Of a stretch of DNA of 43,361 nucleotides, positions 1 to 10,500 are shown one piece after another. The position numbers were made by a program, and so were the translations under genes. Origin of the DNA: Scenedesmus sp. ARA3 (Eukaryota; Chlorophyta; Chlorophyceae; Sphaeropleales; Scenedesmaceae); assembly GCA_004335835.1 (NCBI GenBank), contig RWJK01001918.1, positions 1 to 43,361 on the forward strand, read 5' to 3'. The notes beneath the pieces are model-generated. The model worked only from the letters and a program-made list of their open reading frames with translations, had not been told where the DNA came from and ran no database searches. Positions within the stretch are counted from its first letter, which is position 1; every line of letters starts with the position of its first letter.

Positions 1-362
1 GGTCAGTCCATTGCCATGGCTGGCCAGCTGCTCCACATGTCTGTGATTGTTTACTGGTAACATGTACGTGTGGAAATGATAGAACATGATGTAAGCTTTC
101 AAAGGAGCTTGCCCTGCCTTCCATCAAGCTCCTAACCAAAAAGTTAAAAAGTTTGAGACAAAAAGTGACCAGCCCCCCAGACACCCCCCACCCCCCCTCC
201 CAAAATGTACCTCAGATTCCCCTCAAAAAATGACAGAAGTTATTTGTTATAACATATAAAATGTCCTGAAGTTCTCAGGAGGAGAGGAATGATGGTGCTG
301 TCAGGGGATGGAGTGCCCCCCCCCTTGGGTCATCCTGTATATGGCTGGGATGGCGGGGAATG
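1..362. other. Window edge and P450 intron, no firm exon
   Basis: This stretch should contain upstream introns and exons of the P450 that starts to be recognisable near 363. It is less GC-rich than the exons and carries C-runs near 175-200 and 315-325. A short open stretch at 2-56 ends at a possible GTAACA donor, but it does not match any P450 region I know, in particular no I-helix AGxxT motif, so I do not call it an exon. Confidence 0.4.
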
Positions 363-1089
363 AGCAGCGGCAAGGGTGTCACGCATTTTGAGTTTGAGGA
401 CTGCTCCAGGCTGCTCTACCTTGCCGCGGTGATCCAGGAGACGCTGAGGTGCGCGGATTGCTGCAGATTGCCACATGTGCACAGGCGCCAGGCCTAGGCT
501 TGTGCACTATTGTGACGCACCAGCAGCTATCGCTGCTGGTACTGCTGAGCAACAGCAGCAGAGTGAGTGCTTGGACTGTGCTGACCTTGAGCTCTTTGCT
601 ACTTTGATGCGCTGTGCAGAATGTCTCCGCCAGATGCAACTGGCACCGCAGCGCTGAGCGGTCCTTGTCCTTCTCTGATTTACGCACGGAAGAGCATCGG
701 CTCAAGCAGGCTTGCCTGCTTCTGATGCGTAGGACTTGTAACTTGTGACTTGCAGCGCTGAACGCCTGCTGATCATTAGCCAAACTGCCCGTTGCTGCTG
801 TGCTGTGCTGTGCAGGATGTTTCCCCCAGATGCAACTGGCACAGCGCGCGCAACCCCCGCAGACCGTGCCATAGACGTGTGTGGGCACAAGGTGCCGCCC
901 AACAGCATCATCATCTGGTGAGAGCAGCTGGATTTGCAGTTCAAATGGTGACACGGTGTGTTTTGCCAGCTGCTTATTCAAACAACAACCTGCATTCACG
1001 GCTCACCCATCAGTCCACATACAGCAAGGATGTGTATGCGATGTGTGCCACACTCTTCATTTTTGTTGTGTATGCCGACCGACCATGCC

Positions 1090-1139
<50 letters not shown>

Positions 1140-1414
1140 AGTGCGCCGTACCCCATGGGCCTCAGCCAAGTCAACTACGGTGCTGATGCACTCAGCTTTG
1201 ACCCCACCCGCTGGCTGGCACACCTGCCCAACTGTGAGCAGTATAAAACTCACAAGCTCACCAGCAGCACCAGCTCATCATCCAATGAGTCAGCGCCTGC
1301 TGACTCTGCGGATGCAACCACTGGCAGTACTGCTGGCAATGCAGCTGGAGCTGCAGACAGCTGTGCAGCAGGAGGTGGTGGTCCGGCAGCAAACATGTGC
1401 AAGCCAGCTGCTTC

Positions 1415-1450
<36 letters not shown>

Positions 1451-1802
1451 CAGCGCCCTGCGTGAGGCGATGCCGTTCAGCCTGGGCCCCCGGGACTGCA
1501 TCGCCCAGGCGCTGGCGCGTGTTGAGATGCAGGCCATTGTGGCCACCATCGTGGCACGCTTTGTGGTGAAGCCAGCGCCGAAGCTACTCGCGGCTGCTGA
1601 CTACAGTGCTGCTGCTGGCACAGACACCAGTGGTCTGGAGTGTGGTGCTAAATATACAGCGGCTGGTGCAGGGGCTGATGCAGGCTCCTGGCCTGGCTGC
1701 CCTGACCCTCCTAGCATGGTGCCGCTGCGGCAGCGGGCGGTGTACCACATCAACTTGACTGCTAAAGACGGGCTGCCGCTGCTGTTTCAGCCGCGTACAT
1801 GA
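363..1802 (+). CDS. Cytochrome P450, C-terminal exons (5' partial)
   Basis: Haem-thiolate monooxygenase, of which only the C-terminal third is present. Exon a (about 363-448) encodes the K-helix with the ExxR motif (VIQETLR). Exon b (816-917) gives the following FPPDATGTA...VPPNSIIIW segment typical after the K-helix. Exon c (1142-1802) gives the PERF-like region (FDPTRWL) and the haem loop FSLGPRDCIA, in which Cys is the iron ligand; the usual Gly after the Cys+1 residue is Ala here. Phases agree: AG/G at the first junction (Arg), TG/T at the second. Insertions of Ser/Ala and an 11-Gln run (about 1417-1449) lie between the PERF and haem regions, which is unusual in the family. The stop is TGA at 1800-1802, and TGTAA follows at 1812 and 2123. 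Substrate and CYP family cannot be told. The start lies outside the window. Confidence 0.85.
614..656 (+). repeat. Degenerate copy of P450 exon b start
   Basis: The sequence TGTGCAGAATGTCTCCGCCA and its continuation resembles the true acceptor and exon start at 811-850 (TGTGCAGGATGTTTCCCCCA...). It includes the AG acceptor but soon reaches TGA in frame. It lies about 195 bp upstream, within the same intron. Confidence 0.7.
1091..1138 (+). repeat. (CTG)16 tract at a 3' splice site
   Basis: Sixteen perfect CTG units end three bases before the P450 exon c acceptor (AG at 1140-1141). The run takes the place of the normal polypyrimidine tract. The antisense and shifted-frame poly-Ala/Leu/Cys ORFs here are artefacts of the repeat. 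Confidence 0.9.
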
Positions 1803-3463
1803 AGATGCAGATGTAAAGTAAATTCATCTGAGGAATGGGATAGTTGCATGCGGGTCCTGGCACCATCTATTCATGTCGAGCTGCTGGTGCTGTGGGGCTG
1901 GAATTCTGCCGGAGATTTGCAAAATATGAAGTGCAATCTGTGGGATTCTGTGAGCAGGTCCATGTGTGCATGGCGCACTCCTGCTGCAGCTGGAGGTTTG
2001 AGGGCGGCAGCTGCCTGCTGCTAGCACACCGTGTGCTAGCAGCAAGTTGCAGGTACCCACATCCAGATTCCACCCACTGCCGCCACGCAAGCGATCCAAT
2101 GCACGCACATGCATGCCGCGTGTGTAAAAGGAGTTGCAGAATGACTATGATGCCCACGCAGCAGGGGGTGTGCAAAACCTGACAAATTATGCGGAACGCA
2201 AGGAACTATCATACGAGTAGCTGCACGGTAGAGACTAGGTGATTGGCGGCTGCATGCTGCTGCTTGTATTTGCCGTTTCTGAAGCCAGCCTGCAATTCTC
2301 AGGCTGTGGCGATTGTTGGGTTTTGGGGTTGTGTGCTTGAACTCCTGAGGTGGTTCACATCTGGTACGCCTCTCTCATGTCATTCTTAATAAGGGCAACT
2401 TTCTACGTTACCGGTTGAAGTGCACCAAGCCAACGGCTGCTCGCCAGTTCAAGTTATTATTAGTAAGGAGCTTCAACTCCAGTCGACAGAAACAACTGGC
2501 TGGGTCTTCAGTGATTTTGCTAAGTAGACAGCAGCGGACCACACCATCAGCTGCCACAGTACGATGTGTTGACGGGTAGCACTCCCTGCCACATGGCAAC
2601 CAGAACGAGAATATCTCTGTTCTACAACCTAGAAATTAAACAGCTACCTGCATATGCAACAAAGCTGGTTGTACCGCTGCTGTACAGCGGTGACACTGTG
2701 TTAGCACTGCAGCCAGTAGCCAAAAAGGAACAACCTATGAAGTACAGCAACAAAGAACAACAATAAGTATGCTGCAGCAACATTAAACAGTCAACACCGT
2801 GTGGCAGCTCGTGTACTGACCATATGCAAGCATGGATTCAGGCGTGAAGCACTTCTTGAACAGTACAACACCTAAGAGCACAGAACAGCAACAACACACA
2901 GCATGCGCATACAACAGCTGCAGGCAACACGTGCACTGCACGCCCTGCACGTCCAGTGCAACACATGACCCGTCATGCGCCCAACACATCATGATCATCA
3001 TCCTGTTACCCATCAAGCCATAGCAGTAACACCATCGGCCCAACACATGACACATGCATAAGAGCCAAATCATGTGCAAGTGCAGCAACACGGGCATAGA
3101 GCTGGAGCATGCTCAGAACAAGACCCCACCACACAGCATGCATCGCCGTGATGCAGCACTACTGCTCTGAAGGCATAACCTCCACACGCACCCAATCAAC
3201 AGCGCAGCTCTCCTGTACACACCATGTCTGCAGCAGCTGCGCCACTGCCCGCCTGCCTGCAACCCTGCTGAGCTGCTGCGCTGCTGGCAGCATAAGCAAG
3301 GAAAGGACCCTATAGACAAAATGCACTGCCCTGGCTCACGCCTGTTTCAGGCATGGTCATCATCCACTGTTGAGCTGTCTCACAGCCTACTTTGACGCCA
3401 TTGCTTTTACCCGCACAGCTGGGAGATGCAGCGCCGATCGCTGCCATGCTCACATAGCTGCTG
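1803..3463. other. Intergenic, no gene recognised
   Basis: Convergent space between the P450 and the minus-strand CLP-repeat gene. It holds TGTAA motifs at 1812-1816 and 2123-2127 (candidate P450 poly(A) signals) and a perfect 14-bp inverted repeat with a one-base loop at 2016-2044. Open frames are short on both strands with no family resemblance. Confidence 0.6.
2016..2044. repeat. Perfect 14-bp inverted repeat
   Basis: TGCTGCTAGCACAC, one C, then its exact complement. It lies 214 bp after the P450 stop, so it may fall in the 3' UTR between the two TGTAA motifs. Confidence 0.75.
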
Positions 3464-4840
3464 CTAGTATCTGCGCAACCGCGTCAGCTTTTTCCCCAGG
3501 TCGCGCAGTGCCGCAATGATCACGCGCAGGCCATCAGCTTTGGCTGCTTTCGTTAGCTGCGCCATCTGCTGACTGCTGAGCCGCTTGAGGACCATTGGCG
3601 GCAGGCAATCTGACAATACGTCTATGGACCTTGGAGAGTATCCTGAAGCGCTTCTGAAAAGCCCAAACACTGCCTCGCTGGTGAGATGCGCTGCTGCGGG
3701 GAGCCCACACAATGCCACAAGGGTGAAGCACGAGCTCGGCACTGCACCTCGCATCAGCTGCAGCACTGCCTCGCTGCTGAGCTGCTGTGCCGCTGGCAGC
3801 CTGCACAGGTGCTGCGCGCACTCACCAACATGCGCGTCGTCGGTCCGCTGAATCTGCATTAGCACTGCGTGCAGCGTCTCTGCATCCACGTGCTGCTGCA
3901 TGCCTGGCAGGCACGCCATGTGCAGCACTGCTGCTGTGTGATGCCGCGTTGCTGCTGTCAGCAGCAGCTTGCGAGCCACGTCAGGCTCTCGCAGAGCTTC
4001 TTGTGCCACTGCAGCTGGCAGGCAACGAATGACCGCTGTCGCTGTCGCTGAGCTGCTGCAGTTCATGGCCAGCTGCAGCAAGTCAGCACTGTGGCCGTCG
4101 CCGATTGCCTGTTGGATGTTGTCCTGATAACACAGCAGCAGCAGCAGCAGCATAATGGGTTTATCAATGAGCTCTACAACAACCACATCAAGCCTGCGTT
4201 CTAAGCAGTGCGTTCAGCCAGGCTGTAAAAGTTGGCTACCCAACAAAGATCCCAGCCATGTCAACAGACGAACGCCTGTGTACAGGTCTTAGGCTGATCA
4301 ACCCACCATCCCTTTTATTGCAGTAACTACACTCACCCTGTTGTCATTGCAGCAGATAGCGATAGCTGCTGCAGGGATGTTGCTCTCTACGCCTAGCTGC
4401 TGCTGCGCCTGCACCCACACGTCCACTCTTGCCACCATGCTGTCAGCTGCAGCCAGCAGTTGTGCTTAGCTGAAGCGCATGCCGGCTGACACCAGCTGAA
4501 CAGCCAGTTCAGGCGGCACATCTAGAAGGTTGAGCAGCCGTGTTGTCACATCTGCTGCAGCTTCAGGCGCCTTGCGCAGCAGCAGAGCTGCCAGCCACCC
4601 TACTGCCTTCATCTCCTTGTTGACCTCCTTCGAATAGTAACATCTGCTTTTGCGTGCCGTTTCTACCGCAGATTTCAGCAGGACAAGGCCGTCGCGGCAG
4701 GCGATGGCCTCGACAGTTTGCTGCAAGCTCTTGCTGCTGGCTGCCAAGCGAGCCAGGCCCTGCGGGCCTAGCTCTGCGATCGAATGACCCTCCATCACGC
4801 AAGCTAGAACTTCGTTGGGTGTGTTTGGCTCCATACTCAT
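3464..4840 (-). pseudogene. CLP-repeat protein with internal TAA
   Basis: Unrecognised family. Exon 1 is 4840-4337 and exon 2 is 4123-3464, both junction ends phase 0, with donor AGG/GTGAGT and acceptor TTATCAG/GAC. The start MSMEPNTPNEVLACVMEG leads into a short Leu-rich helix pair (LARLAASSKSLQQTV) that looks F-box-like, though I am not sure of this. Exon 2 holds about five tandem helical repeats of ~33 residues, each beginning C-(x)-L-P and followed by L-S/T-x-E-A-V-x-x-L (for example CRLPAAQQLSSEAVLQLM and CGLPAAAHLTSEAVFGLF). A TAA at 4466-4468 interrupts exon 1 in frame; 42 further open codons lead to the good donor. Either this is a broken copy, a 124-aa protein is made, or a very short (~51 nt) intron removes the stop. 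Role unknown; protein interaction is a guess from the repeats. Confidence 0.6.
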
Positions 4841-5294
4841 TGCCCTGTGTGCCTGAAGTGAAGGAGAAGCTGCGACTGTCGCGGTTGCAGTGTGTGTAGC
4901 TATACACCTGCGATTCGATCAAAACCACGACATTAAGCATGTTCTGCGCTGAACAAACTCACTGGGGTCCGCGGCAGCGCGATGCAATATGCCCTCATGT
5001 AAACGCTAGTTCAAATTCATCACGTGATGTACAGCCCTAAAACCGCTGCAAGCAAACCAGTTGGAGAAGCAAGGTTGCTTTGAGCCCAAAGGAGCTTGTG
5101 ATGCTTGTGACTTGAAGCTTTATGCGTTGCAGAAGTAGAATAGATCTCCGCTCTTGAGGCTGAACCAGCAGAACACGCAAGATCAGCACCAGTGCTGATG
5201 GCAGCTACCTGAGGTGATAAAGAACGATTGTTGTGGCCCAACAAGTTGGGGGCGAAGTGAACTGCATTCAGTAATAGACGTCCGCTTGCAACAA
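4841..5294. other. Divergent intergenic space
   Basis: Upstream region of the minus-strand CLP-repeat gene and of the doubtful plus-strand ORF at 5295. I see no recognisable coding exon or RNA gene. Confidence 0.5.
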
Positions 5295-6116
5295 ATGTCA
5301 CCAAGCAAGCAACAGAACTCTCACAAGAATTTTCGTGCCGTACACGTCAAATTTCTCTTCCTGCAGCATGGCAAGTGGACGCAGCCCCAGCTGCTGCAGC
5401 TCTCAGCAGTGGCAGCAGCAGCAGCAGCAGCAACAGTAGCAGCAGGCAGGGACCAGGCTGGGCAGCTGGCAGCAGAGCAATGCTCAAGGCACATGTTGCT
5501 GCTGGTGCTGCACATTGCTAGCCAAGCAGGACGCGGCTTGTCCAAGATGGACCGGAAGTTCAGGGGCGGCAGCAGCAGCAGCAGCAGGACAGGCGGCTTG
5601 CAAGCCGTTCCTGCTGCAGCACAGCAGAGCAGCGAAGGCGGGGCAGGCATTGAGTCTGCAGCTGCAGGCAGCACTGCCACCAATGCTGAGCTGTCGCATG
5701 AGCTGCTGCAGGTGTGTGTGCAGGAGCTGTGCCGCCTAGCAGCAGCACTGTCAGAGTGTGTGGATTGCAGCTTCCTGCGCGTGTTGCTGCTGCAGCTGCC
5801 GCAGCAGCTTTTGGCAGGCACTGGCAGCAAACTTGCAGATGCTACCGGCAGTGCCTGTGCGGTTGCAGATCTGCCGCCGCCGCCGCCACTGCCAGTGAGT
5901 GCAGTAGCAGCAGCAGATGCTGGTGACACTGTATCAGCGGCACAAGCTGATCCTGATAGCCAGCCTTTGGTGCAGCAAGAGGCTGCTATAACAAAATCAA
6001 CACCGATACCAACGTATAGGACGGACCTACCTCAGGCACCCGCCCAGCGAGCCAATATACCGCTCATGAGGGTTGGAATCAGTACCCAATTCCTCCTTCA
6101 ATGCTTGGGCAATTGA
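5295..6116 (+). CDS. Hypothetical Ala/Gln/Ser-rich ORF, possibly partial
   Basis: Not recognised. From ATG 5295 (MSPSKQQNS) an open frame runs to TGA at 6114-6116. A TTCCTGCAG just before 5370 could instead be an acceptor. The best coding-like stretch is at about 5370-5990, with amphipathic Leu-rich segments (LSHELLQVCVQELCRLAAAL; FLRVLLLQLPQQLL), a PPPPPLP run and CAG-derived Ala/Ser runs. CAG on the plus strand matches the way exons elsewhere in this window are biased. After about 5990 composition changes and the frame no longer looks like the same protein. Open, coding-like pieces resume at 6172-6300, so an intron at about 5990-6170 and a longer gene are possible. No function can be given. 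Confidence 0.35.
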   Translation: MSPSKQQNSHKNFRAVHVKFLFLQHGKWTQPQLLQLSAVAAAAAAATVAAGRDQAGQLAAEQCSRHMLLLVLHIASQAGRGLSKMDRKFRGGSSSSSRTGGLQAVPAAAQQSSEGGAGIESAAAGSTATNAELSHELLQVCVQELCRLAAALSECVDCSFLRVLLLQLPQQLLAGTGSKLADATGSACAVADLPPPPPLPVSAVAAADAGDTVSAAQADPDSQPLVQQEAAITKSTPIPTYRTDLPQAPAQRANIPLMRVGISTQFLLQCLGN

Positions 6117-6689
6117 AAGCACCCGCACAAATCAGGCTGTTCATACATGCTAACTGCTGTGCCTGATGCCAGGCAGGCAGAGGCAGCAGCTGGGTCCACG
6201 GCTTTAGTGCACAAGCAGCGGCTCATGCTGCGTCAGGAGCAGCACATGGTGGCCGGCAACTGTGCATGGCCGTGTTACAGTTACGGGCTGCTGCGCTGGT
6301 AGGTTGAAAGTGCGTGCGCTGCCGCTACAAATGCAGCAGTTGCTGGTGCCTGCTGTGGTGCACATGGCTGAGCAGCAGCAGGCTTGTTGGGCAACCGCTT
6401 GACAGATGTGGAGGCGGAAGCTCTGGAGGAGCCTGGGACTGCAGTGCTGCAGATTTCACATAATTCACAATGTCATGGCCCCAAGCCACAATGGCTGGTG
6501 ATACATATTATAAATGTCATTTATGACATATATATATTACACAAGGCTGCCCACAGTGACTACGTGCAACAATCCATCAAGCCATGCACATTGCTAAATG
6601 TAAAACACACAGGCTGAAGCCGTCAGTGGCACTTGTGCAGCGCCAGTTTTGGTTGAAGCAATGTACTCTCGGTTGACCTAACACGCCAC
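6117..6689. other. 3' flank region between convergent genes
   Basis: Contains open but short pieces at 6172-6300 that may be a further exon of the preceding ORF, an AT-rich patch at 6500-6545, and the likely poly(A) signal of the minus-strand VTE5-VTE6 gene. Confidence 0.45.
6537..6541 (-). promoter_or_regulatory. TGTAA poly(A) signal of VTE5-VTE6 gene
   Basis: TTACA on the plus strand reads TGTAA on the minus strand, about 150 nt after the stop codon. TGTAA is the common chlorophycean poly(A) motif. Five bases occur often by chance, so the support is the position. Confidence 0.45.
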
Positions 6690-6883
6690 CTAGGCAGCAG
6701 CCAAAATAAGTTGCCTCCCCGCAACAGCGCATGCTGCTGCAGCACACGTCTGTATCACATTCACAACATCGTTGGTCATCCAAGCATAGCGCCCCTGCAG
6801 TGCTGCCCCCAGGTAACTTTCCAGTAGGTTGGCAGCCACAGCAGCACTGGTGGTCAGCAGCGCTGCGCCAGCAAAAGGCTCCT

Positions 6884-6917
<34 letters not shown>

Positions 6918-7539
6918 TGTAAGAGCTAAAACCCGCAGACATGGCTGCACAGCCATTGTAGGCCGCCTGCACAGCTAGTTGTGATTTGCCTCGCAACATG
7001 ATCAGCGTCACAGCACTCCTGAGGAAAATGACACCCTTTGACTCACATGAAGAGCCAGCGCAGCGCAAAGTGAGAATCCGGCTGCCGCCACGAAGCCCGC
7101 CAAGCTGCCCTCCACACTCACGGCACCCTCGGTGCCACGTGGCACCTGCTTCAGTGACGTGACGAGGAAGGTGGCCGTGCCATACGCCTGCGTTTGAAGT
7201 TTTGAATTTTAATGCGGCCGGGGAGTCAGCATACAGCACATGTATCTGTGGCGGGCTCCTGCTTTGAGGAGCCAGCTGGCTGTTGAAAGAGCTCTTCGCC
7301 GCACGCTGCATGAAAGCTGCATCGCCCGCTGCCTGGTTTGCGAGCAGCTAATGAAGCCAGAGGTGCCCGTCCCCCTTGAGGCACCTGTAACTAAACACGG
7401 GGCAGTACTACTGCAACCATCTCTAGCAGCCCTGATCTGCAGCACCTGTTGCTGCTGCTGCGCTCCCACCTTGCCGATCTCAGAGGAGACGGTGTCCGCC
7501 AGCTTGCTTGCCAGGCTGGCAACATAGCCCACCTGCAGC

Positions 7540-7588
<49 letters not shown>

Positions 7589-10500
7589 AACAGGCAAGCT
7601 TGGCCCAACAAAGTGACTGCCAGCGTCTGCCAGGCACAAAGGTGCGAGATTCAGTCATGTCGCGCCTACTTTTGCAAGCATGAACCCACACCTACACAGC
7701 TTCATGGTGTGTGCATTTCAGCATGGCATGTAATGCACCGTCATGCAGGTAGCTGCGCCCTAGTAGCGGCGGCTGCAGCTGAAACTTTGGCCACACCCCT
7801 GCAACTTGCTTGCATCAGCCCCTCGTGCAGCACCCCTCACGTTAACAACACGGGGCCTGTGTCCCACCTGCCAACCATACAAACAATGATTCGCATCCAA
7901 TGCAGTCCGTGAGGACTCAGCGGATGTGTACTTTCGTTCTTATACAAACCCACCTGCCAGAGTGCATGCTGCCCTGTCAGCACTGCCAGAGCGGCGCACC
8001 CAACAGCCGCTGCCCCAGACCCCCACACGCTGCCCTGCAGCAACAACAATGGCGGCAGTAGCAGCAGCAACAACAACAGCCGGAGTGGCAGTGGCAGCAG
8101 CAGAGTCAGGGGTGACAGAGGCAGTGCAAGAGACACAATAGAGCGGCACGCTCAGCTGTGCACATGTACACTTGGACCAGTGCCGCACAGACAAACATCC
8201 GCAGCACGTGCTGTGCCTTGTGGCAACCCTTTTCAAGCTCACCGCTCCGCGCTGCCCAGCTCGTGCCTCTGCGATGCCCTCCTTCTGCTTCTGCTGCAGC
8301 TTCACACGCGTCACCTGCATGACGTTCAAACAGCAACTCCTGTGGTTTCAGATTGCAATACCATGGCCGCAGCACCTGCCATTGCAACCAGGTGCAGCGC
8401 TGCAGTTGCACTCAAGCCAACACTGTGCAGTGATGAGGCGCTCGTTGGCTGCCTGCAGAAGCCGGCGCTTCTGCTCCTGCTCCTGCTCTCGCTGCTGCTG
8501 CTGCTGCTGCTGCTGCTAAGCACTCAGTAGTGTGTGAGCCAAGTATTTGGCACAAGGCTGTGTGGCTGCCTGCAGCAGTCCCTATACTGCCAGCAGTGTG
8601 CTGCTGCAGAGCCCCTATCCTGACTCACCAGTGACCCCGTGATGAAGTAGATGCACATTAGGGCATGGCTGCCCGCCCCAAACACCCCAAACACGGCGCT
8701 CCCCAGCAGCAACGCATGTGCAATGCCCTGGCCAGAAAGCCCTTTCTGAAGCACTGGCAGGCCGGCTGCAAACACTGCAGTGTTGGCTGCTGCACCGACA
8801 ACCAAGCCAGGCTGTGCAGCAAAGAGCGCTTGCACGATTTTGAGCAGCACAGCACATGCTGCATGCCACACAGGTGGTAGGTAAGCTGCGGAGTCTGCCC
8901 ATCTGCCAGGCAGCAGCAGTGTGCTCAGGGTGGCGGCTGTTACTGACACTGTTATGTTGTCATCTAGCCAGCGTGATGGCAGGGACTCCACAGCTGTGCA
9001 GGCAAGGGAGATAGCTGCTAGGCGCTGCAGCAGTTCAGCAGTGCCAAGGGCCTGCAGCTGAGGCAGGTACCCGAAGTGCATGAAGTAGGAGAGGGCCCTG
9101 AAGAGTGAAGGAAGGGAAGCAGATGACAAGAGCAGTGCAGGGTGTTGGTGTGTGGAATCAGTAGCTGGAGTGCCAAGGGCCTGCAGTTGAGCCAGGTACC
9201 CGAAGTGCATAGAGTAGGAGAGGGCCCTGCAGAGTGAAGGAAGGGAAGCAGATGACAAGAACGGAGCAGGGTGTTAGTGTGGGGAATCAGTAGCTGGAGT
9301 GCCAAGGGCCTGCAGCTGAGGCAGGTACCCGAAGTGCATGAAGTAGGAGAGGGCCCTGCAGAGTGAAGGAAGGGAAGCAGATGACAAGAACGGAGCAGGG
9401 TGTTAGTGTGGGGAATCAGTAGCTGGAGTGCCAAGGGCCTGCAGCTGAGGCAGGTACCCAAAGTTGATGAAGTAGGAGAGGGCCCTGAAGAGTCGAGGAA
9501 GAGTGCCAGAGATGGCAAACAGTGCAGGCAGGGTGTAGGTGAGTGCGGTCAGCAGCTAGCGTCAGCGACTGGAGGGGAAGTGCGGGTGCTGCTGTACTGC
9601 ACTGGTGGCAGCATCGCTGCTGCTCTGCGATATGCACTGTGCGTGCAAGCGATGTCACATCTGAGTCGGTGTGCTGCATTTCTACGCTGGGCGCCGCATC
9701 TGACTTCAAACTGCAGCGGCAGGTGGCAGATGAGCTTCTGCCAGGAGTGCTGCTGTCACTGCTTCATTTCAGGCATACAACATGACTGCACATGACCAGC
9801 TGTCTTGATTAGCCACGCAACACTTTTGGTCATGATGACCACATGAAGCCACTCACCCAAGGCTTGCCGCCAGCCCACCCAGTAGCATGGCAGCACTGCC
9901 AGCCCAGCTCTTGCCTGCATTCCACGGCAGCGCACAACTCCCACCCCACCTCCTGCCACCAATATCAGCCAGCCCATCACCCCCACACATCATTGCCACA
10001 GCCACCAGGCCGGCCGGATGCTGCCGCCACGTCAGCGTGGTTGCAGCGAACAGCACGAGCACGTATGCGAGCGGGCCTCTCAGCAGCTCGCTGCTGCTGC
10101 CGCTGCGGCTGACGCTGGAGATGAGCTGCGCATCTGACATCCAGCCGCAGCCAGTGGCAATGAGGCAGGCAGCATTTGCGGCGGGCACTGCTGCAGCCAG
10201 CAGTGCGGCGCTGGGCGCAGCACTACACGGCATAAGCAACCAGGCAGACAGGCAGGCAAGTTGCAGCGCCAGCTGTGTGTCTAACACAAACAGTCAGGCT
10301 GCTGTCACAGCAGCCAGCGTTTGTAAAACATGGTTTCAGGGCTCCTAAACCCAGCGAGAACATCCCAGACAGGCTGAGCGTTCACAGTGGTGCTGGCAGG
10401 GGCGGCGCAATGATCAGCTCCACCGGCGCTGCACATGTGACCATATATAGCAGCTGTGCCAGCATGCATTTCAAAGGCGTAGTATAGTGTACAGTAGTAT

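Noticed and set aside
996..1253. Antisense poly-Ala ORF, and many similar poly-Leu/Cys/Ala/Ser frames over triplet runs
   Set aside because: Triplet repeats are open in all frames on both strands. The true frame is set by the P450, VTE6, FBN10, mL53 or kinesin motifs, so these are shadows.
9018..9518. Minus-strand 166-codon ORF with repeated units (SCHLLPFLHSAGPSPTSC)
   Set aside because: It is the wrong frame of the 129-bp array. Because 129 is a multiple of 3 the array stays open in several frames; the phytol kinase frame is the one with known motifs.
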